A DNA stretch of 42,491 nt. It comes from Lachnospiraceae bacterium (GTDB lineage Bacteria; Bacillota; Clostridia; Lachnospirales; Lachnospiraceae). The stretch covers positions 1 through 42,491 of the forward strand of contig JAFYCS010000081.1 of assembly GCA_017539565.1 (NCBI GenBank). Reading direction: 5' to 3'. This document shows positions 1 to 8,505 of the stretch, one piece after another. Numbering within the stretch: position 1 is the first letter of the stretch; each line of letters begins with the position of its first letter. Below the pieces are notes generated by a model. That model saw only the letters and a list, made by a program, of their open reading frames with translations. It was not told the origin of the DNA and did not search any database. The position numbers and the translations under genes are program-made.

Positions 1-575
1 GGGCCGTCGAGGATCATCTGGTCGCCTGTGTAAGCGTGGATTGTGCTCATGATACCGGACTTGATGCCAGCGAGATCATTGAGAGCCTTAGCCATCGGAG
101 CCAGGCAGTTAGTTGTGCAGGAAGCAGCAGAGATGATCTTGTCATCCTTGGTAAGGGTGGTGTGATTTACATTGTATACGATAGTAGGCAGATCATTGCC
201 TGCGGGTGCGGAGATAACAACCTTCTTAGCACCAGCATTGATGTGTGCCTGAGCCTTCTCCTTAGAGGTGTAGAAACCGGAGCACTCAAGAACAACGTCT
301 ACGCCCAGCTCACCCCAAGGGCAATTGTTTGCATCGGGCTCTTTGTAGATCTTCAGGGTCTTGCCGTTAACAGTGATGGAATCCTCACCTGCGCTAACGG
401 TATCTGCCAGAGCGTACTTACCCTGTGAAGAATCATACTTAAGAAGATGAGCGAGCATCTTGGGAGAAGTAAGGTCGTTGATAGCAACAACTTCATATCC
501 CGCTGCGCCGAACATCTGACGGAATGCAAGACGACCGATACGGCCAAAACCATTGATTGCAACTTTTACTGCCAT
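1..575 (-). CDS. gap: Glyceraldehyde-3-phosphate dehydrogenase, N-terminal part (cut by window start)
   Basis: Glycolytic enzyme that oxidises glyceraldehyde 3-phosphate to 1,3-bisphosphoglycerate with NAD and phosphate in the cytoplasm. About 191 N-terminal residues are visible. The Rossmann NAD-binding motif GFGRIGR lies at residues 8-14, and the catalytic cysteine motif SCTTNCLAP is present near residue 150, followed by the start of the catalytic domain (HAYTGDQ). The ATG at 573-575 is preceded by GGAGGAAAT at good spacing. The frame stays open to base 1, so the C-terminus lies outside the window. A promoter is visible upstream at 630-658. Identification is secure; whether it is the glycolytic or a gluconeogenic isozyme cannot be read from this part. 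Confidence 0.97.
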   Translation of the reverse strand, partial: MAVKVAINGFGRIGRLAFRQMFGAAGYEVVAINDLTSPKMLAHLLKYDSSQGKYALADTVSAGEDSITVNGKTLKIYKEPDANNCPWGELGVDVVLECSGFYTSKEKAQAHINAGAKKVVISAPAGNDLPTIVYNVNHTTLTKDDKIISAASCTTNCLAPMAKALNDLAGIKSGIMSTIHAYTGDQMILDG

Positions 576-629
576 TGTAATTTCCTCCATTAAATGAATT
601 ATGTTTGTGAACTTCTCACATCGCCCACA

Positions 630-658
630 ATTCTAATACAAAAGCCGTTAAAATTCAA
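630..658 (-). promoter_or_regulatory. Probable promoter of gap
   Basis: On the minus strand TTGAAT (-35, 653-658) and TAGAAT (-10, 630-635) are separated by 17 bp, ending about 55 bp before the gap start codon. This fits a housekeeping sigma-70-type promoter. Confidence 0.6.
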
Positions 659-717
659 GCGAAAAAAACAGTATTTTCAAAAAACGCATTCGCTGTAAAG
701 ATAAATCCGGACTTATG

Positions 718-2787
718 TTAATCTTGATTTATCTGAGGGCCCTCATAGGTATATTTTCCGTTCTTTATCTTTCCCGCCGCTTTCTCATTCTTCTTATTTA
801 CCTTTACAAGTTTTGTATCTGTCGATATCGTCAGATCCCCGGTAAGCTTGATATCGCTCGTGAAAGTCATTGTATGGCCATTGCCGTTGATTGTAAGCTT
901 TTCATAGCCCTTCTTCGGAAGTACAAACTTACCCATACAGTTCACATCACCGATAAGATCAACGCTGAGTTCTTTCATCCCGCTCTTCACGTTGGTATTC
1001 ACAGCATTTACGGCATCACTCCACAGGCAGTACTTACTGCCGCAGAATTCTATCGATTCTCCGAAAATACAAGCCTTCCCATTGCAGTATGAAAGATATG
1101 TATAAACAGTATTGGATGTCAGATCAGTACAGTCAAATACATGTTTAAGATTATCATCGGTAATGTTCTTCTTTTTGGACGAGATCACCTGCGTCCCATC
1201 CGGAAGGTGTTCTTCCCCGTCAAAAGTTATCTTCCCCGATACCTTCCCCTTAAGCACCAGCGGCTTAAAGCCTTTACAAAGGTAGATCTCTGCCCCTTCT
1301 TTACCGGACAGTTTCTTATTAACGGTAAACTTATCTCCGCTGCCGATAATATACTGCGCATTGTCAATGGTAAGATTATCGGCGGTAAGGACATTGGCCG
1401 AAAGCGTTCCGGCTACCAGCATATCCTTCTTAGCCTGTATTTTGGTTGAAGCCGCATCAAATCCGACACCCGAATAAACGGTCAACCCTTCCTTTGCGCT
1501 GAAACTCAGCTTTGCCGGCTGATCCTTCGCATTAACAGTCTTTATAGTCACATCCTCAATCGTCAGGGGACACTTGGCAGTAAACTTACTCCCCTTTATC
1601 ACTATACTGTGACCGTTTCCGTATATTGTGACAGACGCAGGCTTCTTAGGAACAATCAGCGGCTTTTCCCCTGCCATATCCGTCTTCAGTTCCACAATGT
1701 AGTCCTTAGCCTCTGTCATCATATCAAAAGCTTCTTTTAACGAATGAACTTCGGTAGTAGCTGCACTGTCCTTTTCATAGAGCACTGCGATACCTGTTTC
1801 AGGGCTGCTCTTGCCGCCGGATTCTTTACCTGCAACTTTAAGCTTATATTCAGTCCATGCCTGACCGGCCGTATCTATCCGTATGCAGTAATCACCGGCA
1901 GAAAGCGTTTTGGTGATAACCGCTTCGTTTCCGGAATTATTGAACGCATATTCTATCTTATTATCTTCCTTGAAATTCTTTTTAAACAGGCCTATGCGGG
2001 AAGCCATTGCACTCGACAGATAAAACTCTACCGATGTCTTTTTCTTAAGGCTGAAGGTATAATGATCGGCAAAATCCTTTTCGATGCCGTCTCCCGAAGA
2101 ACTGATAATGACTCCGTTATATTCTTTATTCAGTCCGATCTTTTTGGGCGCAATATCCGAATCCGGTTCAGCTTCCCACAGATCACTCTTTTCAAAGCCT
2201 ATATTTATACGGTAAACATGATATCCGTTTTCATGAGCTTTATAAAACCTCAGAAGAAAACGCTGCCCTTCCTTAACTCCGAAAGACTTATTCTCAACGG
2301 TACTGAAGCCGTATTCATCACCGCCCTTGACCGTATCATCAAGACATACCGTCCCGTTACAATCCCATATGGTGATCCATCCGCTTGGAATGCCGCTGCC
2401 ATCCGGGACACATCCCCGTATGCTTACCACACCGTCAGCTTTAGTCTCAAAAAAATAATAATCTCCGGCCTCACTGAGGACACCGTCTACATCCTCATCA
2501 TATACAAGGTTCCACGGGTTCTCTATGGTACCGTCCCCTTTAGTCCGTGATCCTCCCGCTCCCTGTACCGTTCCTTCCTCTTCCTCATCCTGATCGGCTT
2601 CATCAGCATCCGCCGCCGTATCTTCATTATCCTTTTCTTCCGTTACGGTAGCTTCACCTGCAGTTTCTTCCGCAGACACAGCAGATTCTGTATCATCCGC
2701 AGCCATTGCAAAACCATTGTTTCCGATCAGCATCGCCGCCGTCATCACATATGCAAGACCTCTTTTAAATACATCCTTCAATTTCAA
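718..2787 (-). CDS. Secreted acidic protein with PPC-like domain and beta-repeat C-terminus (paralog A)
   Basis: 689 residues, not assigned to a named family. Residues 1-30 form a Sec signal peptide (basic start, hydrophobic core, cleavage near AMA-A). Residues 31-80 are a very acidic Glu/Asp/Ala linker. The next part (about 80-320) has two segments resembling pre-peptidase C-terminal (PPC) beta-sandwich domains, each ending in a pattern like LSAGDYCIRID. The C-terminal half has repeated short beta-strand motifs (YGNGHSIVIKG, INGNGHTMTF) suggestive of a beta-helix. There is no LPXTG motif or terminal membrane anchor. The start codon is TTG, chosen because AGAGAGGTA lies 8 bases upstream and no ATG fits. 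It is clearly paralogous to the protein at 8504-10672, especially over the last 350 residues. Role unknown; an extracellular binding or surface protein is an inference. Confidence 0.85.
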   Translation of the reverse strand: MKLKDVFKRGLAYVMTAAMLIGNNGFAMAADDTESAVSAEETAGEATVTEEKDNEDTAADADEADQDEEEEGTVQGAGGSRTKGDGTIENPWNLVYDEDVDGVLSEAGDYYFFETKADGVVSIRGCVPDGSGIPSGWITIWDCNGTVCLDDTVKGGDEYGFSTVENKSFGVKEGQRFLLRFYKAHENGYHVYRINIGFEKSDLWEAEPDSDIAPKKIGLNKEYNGVIISSSGDGIEKDFADHYTFSLKKKTSVEFYLSSAMASRIGLFKKNFKEDNKIEYAFNNSGNEAVITKTLSAGDYCIRIDTAGQAWTEYKLKVAGKESGGKSSPETGIAVLYEKDSAATTEVHSLKEAFDMMTEAKDYIVELKTDMAGEKPLIVPKKPASVTIYGNGHSIVIKGSKFTAKCPLTIEDVTIKTVNAKDQPAKLSFSAKEGLTVYSGVGFDAASTKIQAKKDMLVAGTLSANVLTADNLTIDNAQYIIGSGDKFTVNKKLSGKEGAEIYLCKGFKPLVLKGKVSGKITFDGEEHLPDGTQVISSKKKNITDDNLKHVFDCTDLTSNTVYTYLSYCNGKACIFGESIEFCGSKYCLWSDAVNAVNTNVKSGMKELSVDLIGDVNCMGKFVLPKKGYEKLTINGNGHTMTFTSDIKLTGDLTISTDTKLVKVNKKNEKAAGKIKNGKYTYEGPQINQD

Positions 2788-2873
2788 TTCAGCTTACCTC
2801 TCTTTCCTGTAGTATAAGTTATGTACGCCAGATCATTTTACAATATGTATATTGTCTTTTCAAGTAAGCATAA

Positions 2874-2907
2874 ATGAAAAGGAGATCCTGAAGGATCCCC
2901 TTTTCAT
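2874..2907 (-). terminator. Terminator of the chemoreceptor operon
   Basis: A 15-bp stem (arms 2874-2888 and 2893-2907, TGAA/TTCA loop) sits 20 bases past the stop of the chemoreceptor gene. Its single imperfect pair is a G-U wobble in minus-strand RNA but an A-C mismatch in plus-strand RNA, which points to minus-strand use. The T-rich tail is short. Confidence 0.65.
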
Positions 2908-2926
2908 CTGATATTTTACTGTAAAT

Positions 2927-4936
2927 CTATACCGTATACTTTGACAGATCCGAATTGATCTCATCCGAATAGCGGTTCAGGTTCTCGGAGATCTCGCTTA
3001 TATTGTCAGTCTCCGCCCGGAGCTTACTGCTCTCTGCCACTATCTTATTACTGAGCCCAAGGACTTCACTGATACCAGAAACCTGAGCCCTGGTGTTTTC
3101 CGCATTGTCCGTAGCGACTTCATTTATCTTCTCTATGCCCCCGGCTATCTCACCGATGCCGTCCGTAGCTTTACCTACATCTCCATAGATCTTTTCGAAA
3201 GATTCATTGGCTCCCGTCACACCGCTTAAACATGTTTCCATATCCTTTACGCATATATCAGCCATACGGTTGATATCCGCAATGTTCTTGGTAACACTTT
3301 CGATCAGCTTTCTTATGGTTACCGTTGCTTCCGAAGACTGGTTTGCAAGGGCTCCCACCTCTGAAGCTACTACCGCAAAGCCGCGGCCCATCTCTCCGGC
3401 CCTGGCAGCCTCTATGGAGGCATTAAGTGACAGCAGATTGGTCTGTTCGGATATTGCATTGATGGTATCCGTTATTCCTGTGATCTCCTCTATGGATTTA
3501 GCGGTATCACGGATAAGCGCTGTCAGTTCGCCTATTGTATTATTAAGCGTGGTGACATTCTGCGTCATGCTCTGCATTTCTTTCCTGCCTTTTGCCGAAG
3601 CATCAAGGGTCTCATTGCAAAGATTCCTTACCTCTTCCGCATTTCTGCTCAGCCGGTCTGAAGTCTTTGCAAGTCCCGCAGCAGAATCTGCCATCACTTC
3701 AATGGAACTGTTCATATCGTTCAGTGTGCTGTTCAGCTTCTCGATGGATTCGCCCTGATTGTTATTTGCTTCTGACAGGACTTTGGATATATCAAAGCAC
3801 TCACCTGCCCTTATGTTCATCTTACCCGCTATATCCGAAAGACTGTTTAGAGTGCCTCTCATGTTTTCGATATATTCATTCAGGCTTTCCGAAAGCGTGG
3901 TAATCTCATTGTTTCCTTCAGGTACTATCCTTACGGTAAAATCCCCCTTGCTGATATCCGTGATACGCTTAGTCACGGTAGTAACGGGGTTGATGGCCCT
4001 GCTGATTATGATATATATAAGTGCAGATATAATACCTATCAGTATTATACCGCTCACGAATGTGATTATCATAACCTTAAGTATCGCATTGCTGAGAAGC
4101 GAGCTGGGTGCAGCACTTACAACTGCCCAGGACGTATCTTCTATATCCGTTGCGGTATACATATACGATCCGGTTGAAGCTTTAGCCGTAACGACCTTTT
4201 TCCCTGTAGCTTTCGAACCCTTGTCCATGGAATCGAATATGGGAGCAAGCCCCGCCGCAACAGGATCTGTGGTATCATCTATTGTCTGTCCAACACACTC
4301 CGTAACATTACTGATCAGTATGTCTTTGCTCTCTTTGTTGATGATATAATACTTTGTTTCATCAGAAATAGAATCAAAGGCGCTTACCTGCTCTACAACC
4401 TTATCAAAATTAATATCACTGCTCAGCACCACATTATCCCTGAGCATTACAGCACATGCCAGACAGGTCTTTCCGGTAGAGGCATCAACATAAGGCTCAG
4501 ATGAATAAATCTTCCCGCCGGCCGCGAGAGCTCCTATATACCAGGGTCTGTCTGTAAACACAAAAGTATCATCAGGTATCCAGCCCGATCCGTCAAGGAA
4601 AGTCATGGTATCTCCATAGGCCATATAAATATCCTGTGAATCCGGATCAAGCTCTGTAAGCTTAAGGAGCATACTGCGTGCGTCATCGTAAGACAGGTCA
4701 GGGATGTTCTTCATAACATCCGCCGTCTGACCGACTCTTTCTTCTATATTGTTCCACCAGTTATGTATCTCGCCTGCATAAGTAATGGATTCCCTTTCCA
4801 ATATGCCGTTCGTGAGTGACTGTATGTTATCCGCAGCCAGTTTGATGCTGATCTGTGTGATGATCACGATAACAACAGCCACATAGATGATGATACGGCT
4901 AAGCAGGGTTTTCTTTAAAGAAGTCCTTTTCTTCAT
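2927..4936 (-). CDS. Methyl-accepting chemotaxis protein with dCache-type sensor
   Basis: Transmembrane chemoreceptor of 669 residues that senses an extracellular ligand and controls the CheA kinase. A transmembrane helix at about 12-31 is followed by a periplasmic-side sensor of about 260 residues with dCache features (DRPWYIGAL, then [15 protein letters not shown]), a second transmembrane helix ([18 protein letters not shown]), a HAMP domain and the MCP signalling domain with the hairpin tip [19 protein letters not shown]. There is no C-terminal CheR-binding pentapeptide. The ATG at 4934-4936 is preferred over an upstream in-frame GTG because GGAGGAGG stands 9 bases before it. It follows another chemoreceptor gene with a 39-bp gap and is probably co-transcribed. 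Ligand unknown. Confidence 0.93.
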   Translation of the reverse strand: MKKRTSLKKTLLSRIIIYVAVVIVIITQISIKLAADNIQSLTNGILERESITYAGEIHNWWNNIEERVGQTADVMKNIPDLSYDDARSMLLKLTELDPDSQDIYMAYGDTMTFLDGSGWIPDDTFVFTDRPWYIGALAAGGKIYSSEPYVDASTGKTCLACAVMLRDNVVLSSDINFDKVVEQVSAFDSISDETKYYIINKESKDILISNVTECVGQTIDDTTDPVAAGLAPIFDSMDKGSKATGKKVVTAKASTGSYMYTATDIEDTSWAVVSAAPSSLLSNAILKVMIITFVSGIILIGIISALIYIIISRAINPVTTVTKRITDISKGDFTVRIVPEGNNEITTLSESLNEYIENMRGTLNSLSDIAGKMNIRAGECFDISKVLSEANNNQGESIEKLNSTLNDMNSSIEVMADSAAGLAKTSDRLSRNAEEVRNLCNETLDASAKGRKEMQSMTQNVTTLNNTIGELTALIRDTAKSIEEITGITDTINAISEQTNLLSLNASIEAARAGEMGRGFAVVASEVGALANQSSEATVTIRKLIESVTKNIADINRMADICVKDMETCLSGVTGANESFEKIYGDVGKATDGIGEIAGGIEKINEVATDNAENTRAQVSGISEVLGLSNKIVAESSKLRAETDNISEISENLNRYSDEINSDLSKYTV

Positions 4937-4975
4937 TTTTGAATGCCTCCTCCAATGTATAGAACTCACATAAGA

Positions 4976-7444
4976 TCAGAGTTCAAATTGTGATATTATC
5001 TTTCTGAGCTCAGCAACAGCAGCCTTACACTCCTCGACTTTATTTACACTGTCTGAGGTATCGTTAACCATATCCGAAGTCTTTCCTGCTATATCGGAGA
5101 TGCCTCTGGTAGATTCGTTTACGGTATTGTCTATACCGTTGATGGCATCTGCAATACGTTCTATAGCATCGTTAAGCTTATCGATACTGTCTCTTATAGT
5201 ATCCATGCTCTCGCCGAAAGTCTCTGCATCAGTACGGTACTGGACACTTACCTTGCCAAACTCTTCGTAATCGGAAAGAACGTTTTTCTCAAGGAAACCG
5301 GTGGTATCTGCCAGGCACTCCGACATCTGGCTGACGGCACTTACAACTTCATCCACTATGCTTCCTATATCACGTACGGCTTCTGATGTCTGTGTAGCCA
5401 GGTTACCGACCTCGGTAGCAACAACAGCGAAGCCCCTTCCGGCCTCTCCTGCACGGGCCGCCTCTATAGACGCATTTAATGCCAGAAGGCTGGTCTGTGA
5501 TGATATCTCCATAATGGTGCCTGTAAGTGCATTTATCTTGTCGACTGCCTTTGAATCACGTATAGCCTTTTCAGACTTTGCTTTTACCGATTCGTAAATA
5601 TCGATCGTTCTCCTGCTTGCCTTTTCGGTAGTAGTCGACAGCTCGTTTGCACGTTTGGATACTTCACGTGACAGGCTGCTGCCATCATCTGCAAGCTTTC
5701 CTATGCTGTGGGCACTTTCCTGTATGTCGCCTATATTGGCGGTGATACCGGCGGTTGTAGCTGCAGTTTCCTGCATGCCGGCTGCCAGTTCCTCTGCAGT
5801 AGCCGAATTATCCTCGCAGATATTTCCGACGTTCTTTATAGTCACATCCAGCTCATCCACATTGGCATTGATACTCTCTCCTGCACCTTCGATGGAGCCC
5901 ACAGCATCTCTTAAGCTGTCATGCATACGCTCAACAGTACGCGAGATAACACCCACTTCGTCTTTTCTCTTTGCAAGTTCCTTTGTCTTTTCATCTGTAG
6001 TGAAATCAAGGCCGGCTATCTTATTGATAACAGGAACCAGAGCGCTGATACCTTTCATAAGGAAGGAGGCTATGATTATGATCGCGGCTATAGCAGCTAT
6101 CAGGCATACCACTGCATAGAAGATCATATTGTTTCTCATATTGGCCACATCTTTAAGCATTTCTGCCTTGTCTGCCGTAACGATCACAATATTTCCATCA
6201 TTTGTAAAGGAATAACCGGCAACCTTATCAACTCCCTTGTATTCATATACACATGAGCCGTCGGGAACTTCCTTTCCGGCCTGAAGATCCTCAACTATCT
6301 GCTTAACAGCCGCATTTTCAACAGGCTGGCCTATCTTTTCCGGAGTTTTGTGCCAGAGCATGGTACCGTCAGGTGCTACCATATATGCATAAGAGCCTTC
6401 CACTCCCGTCATCTCTATCTTACCGATAAGTGAATCATAATCGATCTTTATCAGCTCGTCATAATCGGATGTTACCAGTACTATGTTTCCTGTATCTGTA
6501 AAGGAATAACCCGCAAGCTTTTTGGATCCCTTGTAATCATAAATAACATATCCGTCTTCTACGGTCTTGCCGGCTTCCAGATCGGCAACTATGCCTTTTA
6601 CAGCTGCATTTTCAACAGGCTGGCCTATCTTTTCAGGTGTGGGATGCCAGAGCATGGTGCCGTCGGGAGCTACCATGTACGCATAAGAACCGTCCGCTAC
6701 GTCTATCCTGATATTACCGATGAGGGAATCATAATTGATCTTCATAAAAGCATCATAATCCGCTGTTACGATCACTATATCGCCCGCCTTGGTGAATGCA
6801 TATCCTGCAAGCTTGGTAGCATCTTTATACTCATAAAAGATAGCTCCGTCATCAACAGTCTTGCCGGCCGCCAGATCGGCCACTATACCTTTTACTGCTG
6901 CATTCTCAACAGGCTGGCCTATCTTTTCGGTAGTTTTGTGCCAGAGCATGGTACCGTCACGGGAAACCATATATGCATAGGAACCTTCAACACCGGTAAT
7001 GCTTACACCGCCGATTATGGAGGTCAGTGTGGCGTTATCCGGAAGTATACCGTAGAGTGAAGCCTGATCTACAGCATGGGCTGTATTTACTGCCAGATCA
7101 TAAGCGTAATTCTTGTAGACCTCTTCTCCGAATTGTCTTGAAAAATCTATGGATATCGCTGCTTCCTCGGCAAGATTCTTGGTATATCCGCCATATGCCT
7201 CTTCTCCGAAAGAAGTAGCGAAATCAACCGCAACCGCGGTTTCCTGCGCGAGATTAAGTGCATAATTAAGGTATGTACTCTGCATCGCATTTGATGCGCT
7301 CACAACGCCGCTTATAACCTGTATCACAACAGCTATAAGCAGAACCCCGCCTGCAAACAATGCGATCCTGGTACTGAGCCTGGAAAAGAATCCTACGTTT
7401 TCCGCTGTATTACCTTTTTTACCTGCAAAAGCTACATTATCCAT
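4976..7444 (-). CDS. Methyl-accepting chemotaxis protein with three tandem sensor repeats
   Basis: Chemoreceptor of 822 residues. Transmembrane helices lie at about 24-48 and 439-464. Between them are two sets of repeats: three helical repeats with a 26-residue period (58-135, core NLAxExAxxVDF then FGEE) and three single-Cache-like repeats with an exact 98-residue period (SYAYMV at 155, 253 and 351; each holds [20 protein letters not shown] and IVxVT). A HAMP-like segment and the MCP domain follow ([19 protein letters not shown]). The ATG at 7442-7444 has AAGGAGGGGAG upstream. First gene of a two-gene receptor operon. No CheR-binding pentapeptide at the end. The family is certain; the ligand is unknown. 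Confidence 0.93.
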   Translation of the reverse strand: MDNVAFAGKKGNTAENVGFFSRLSTRIALFAGGVLLIAVVIQVISGVVSASNAMQSTYLNYALNLAQETAVAVDFATSFGEEAYGGYTKNLAEEAAISIDFSRQFGEEVYKNYAYDLAVNTAHAVDQASLYGILPDNATLTSIIGGVSITGVEGSYAYMVSRDGTMLWHKTTEKIGQPVENAAVKGIVADLAAGKTVDDGAIFYEYKDATKLAGYAFTKAGDIVIVTADYDAFMKINYDSLIGNIRIDVADGSYAYMVAPDGTMLWHPTPEKIGQPVENAAVKGIVADLEAGKTVEDGYVIYDYKGSKKLAGYSFTDTGNIVLVTSDYDELIKIDYDSLIGKIEMTGVEGSYAYMVAPDGTMLWHKTPEKIGQPVENAAVKQIVEDLQAGKEVPDGSCVYEYKGVDKVAGYSFTNDGNIVIVTADKAEMLKDVANMRNNMIFYAVVCLIAAIAAIIIIASFLMKGISALVPVINKIAGLDFTTDEKTKELAKRKDEVGVISRTVERMHDSLRDAVGSIEGAGESINANVDELDVTIKNVGNICEDNSATAEELAAGMQETAATTAGITANIGDIQESAHSIGKLADDGSSLSREVSKRANELSTTTEKASRRTIDIYESVKAKSEKAIRDSKAVDKINALTGTIMEISSQTSLLALNASIEAARAGEAGRGFAVVATEVGNLATQTSEAVRDIGSIVDEVVSAVSQMSECLADTTGFLEKNVLSDYEEFGKVSVQYRTDAETFGESMDTIRDSIDKLNDAIERIADAINGIDNTVNESTRGISDIAGKTSDMVNDTSDSVNKVEECKAAVAELRKIISQFEL
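6149..7000 (-). repeat. Three tandem 294-bp repeats encoding sensor modules
   Basis: Three in-frame copies of a 294-bp unit inside the chemoreceptor gene (SYAYMV codons begin near 6982, 6688 and 6394). They share long near-identical stretches, for example the codons for [13 protein letters not shown], which suggests recent duplication or gene conversion. Confidence 0.9.
7040..7273 (-). repeat. Three tandem 78-bp repeats encoding 26-residue helices
   Basis: Codons 58-135 of the chemoreceptor contain three copies of a 26-residue unit (aligned tyrosines at 58, 84 and 110; NLA/DLA and VDF/IDF/VDQ cores). The copy number equals that of the sensor repeats that follow. Confidence 0.8.
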
Positions 7445-7469
7445 ATTTTCTCCCCTCCTTGGATTAGAT

Positions 7470-7498
7470 AATATATAATTATGTGTATTTTAACACAA
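7470..7498 (-). promoter_or_regulatory. Possible promoter of the chemoreceptor operon
   Basis: Minus-strand TTGTGT (7493-7498), a 17-bp spacer and TATATT (7470-7475) lie just before the ribosome binding site. No flagellar sigma-D (TAAA/GCCGATAT) motif is evident. Confidence 0.35.
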
Positions 7499-7587
7499 AA
7501 AAGAGGTGATTTCCACAATAAAATATAAAAAATGCACAACCAAAAAGACACAGGGACAGTCCCCGCGTCTTCACTTTTAAAGTCTGC

Positions 7588-7616
7588 TTGTTACCCGGGG
7601 GTTTTCATGTTATCAT
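7588..7616 (+). promoter_or_regulatory. Promoter of the PHP-family gene
   Basis: TTGTTA (7588-7593), a 17-bp spacer and TATCAT (7611-7616) with an extended -10 TG just upstream, 30 bp before the start codon at 7647. Confidence 0.6.
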
Positions 7617-7646
7617 CAGATATATTTGATCAAGGAGGAATTTGCT

Positions 7647-8468
7647 ATGCCCATTACAGCAGATTGTCATCTGCATTCGTCACATTCGAAAGATTCCGAT
7701 ACCCCCATGAGGGACATGGTTGAAAAGGCCGTTTCCCTGGGATATACCGAACTGTGCTTTACGGAGCATATGGATTTTGATTTCATCTATATGCCCGACG
7801 AGGAACCCGGAAGCTGGGAAGTCAATACCGATGCTTATCTGTACGACCTGCTGCGCCTGCGCCAGGAATACGAAGGAAAGATCAAAGTGCTATTTGGAAT
7901 AGAACTCGGTATGCAGACCTCCTGTTCCAGAAAGAACCTGATGTACTGTAAAGAGCACGAGTTTGATTTTATCATCGCATCATCACATCTTTGCAACGGC
8001 AAGGATCCTTACCTCAAAGAGACTTTCTTTGACGGCCGTCCCGAAAAAGATGCCTATCACGAATACTTCCGCTATATCTGCGACTGTATAAAAGGCTTCC
8101 AGAACTTTGACGTTTACGGGCATCTTGATTATGTACTGAGATACGGCCCCGAAAAGAACAAAAACTTTACTATGGCGGAATATGGTGACGATATAGATAA
8201 CATCCTGAATCTGCTGATTGAAAACGGCAAGGGTATCGAAGCCAACACAAGCGGCTATGCATACGGAATGGGCGCGCCCCATCCCTGCCGGGAAATTCTT
8301 CAAAGATATAAGGATCTTGGCGGTGAAATCATAACGATCGGCTCTGATGCCCATGACTGCGAACACATGGGACAGCATTTCAGCGAAGTCACCGAACTCT
8401 TAAAGGATATCGGATTCAAATACTACTGCGTATTCGAAAACAGATATCCGGAATACAGAAGACTGTAA
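7647..8468 (+). CDS. hisJ: PHP-family phosphatase, histidinol-phosphatase type
   Basis: 273 residues. PHP-family metallo-phosphoesterase; the closest known role is dephosphorylation of L-histidinol phosphate in histidine synthesis. Metal-ligand motifs of the family are visible in order: DCHLHSSHS near the N-terminus, FTEHMDF, GIELG, ASSHL, YGHLDYV and the C-terminal GSDAHD. The ATG at 7647 is chosen because AAGGAGG stands 8 bases upstream; an upstream in-frame TTG overlaps that site. It is a single-gene unit with its own promoter and a strong terminator. No other histidine gene is nearby, so another phosphoester substrate is possible. Confidence 0.85.
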   Translation: MPITADCHLHSSHSKDSDTPMRDMVEKAVSLGYTELCFTEHMDFDFIYMPDEEPGSWEVNTDAYLYDLLRLRQEYEGKIKVLFGIELGMQTSCSRKNLMYCKEHEFDFIIASSHLCNGKDPYLKETFFDGRPEKDAYHEYFRYICDCIKGFQNFDVYGHLDYVLRYGPEKNKNFTMAEYGDDIDNILNLLIENGKGIEANTSGYAYGMGAPHPCREILQRYKDLGGEIITIGSDAHDCEHMGQHFSEVTELLKDIGFKYYCVFENRYPEYRRL

Positions 8469-8471
8469 TAA

Positions 8472-8505
8472 AGTGAGCCCCGTCCCCGGGGCTCACTCTT
8501 TTTTT
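8472..8505 (+). terminator. Strong rho-independent terminator after the PHP gene
   Basis: Perfect 10-bp stem (8472-8481 with 8488-8497, loop GTCCCC) followed by a run of T from 8499. It lies at the convergent end of the gene at 8504-10672 and may also stop minus-strand transcription. Confidence 0.92.

Noticed and set aside
36-562. Open frames on both strands inside gap other than gap itself
   Set aside because: They are shadows of the strongly supported gap frame and have no ribosome binding sites.
1744-2550. 268-codon plus-strand open frame opposite secreted paralog A
   Set aside because: No ribosome binding site; the opposite frame has a signal peptide and a paralog, which settles the strand.
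7470-7498. Flagellar sigma-D promoter before the chemoreceptors
   Set aside because: TAAAA is present but the GCCGATAT half is not found at the right distance.
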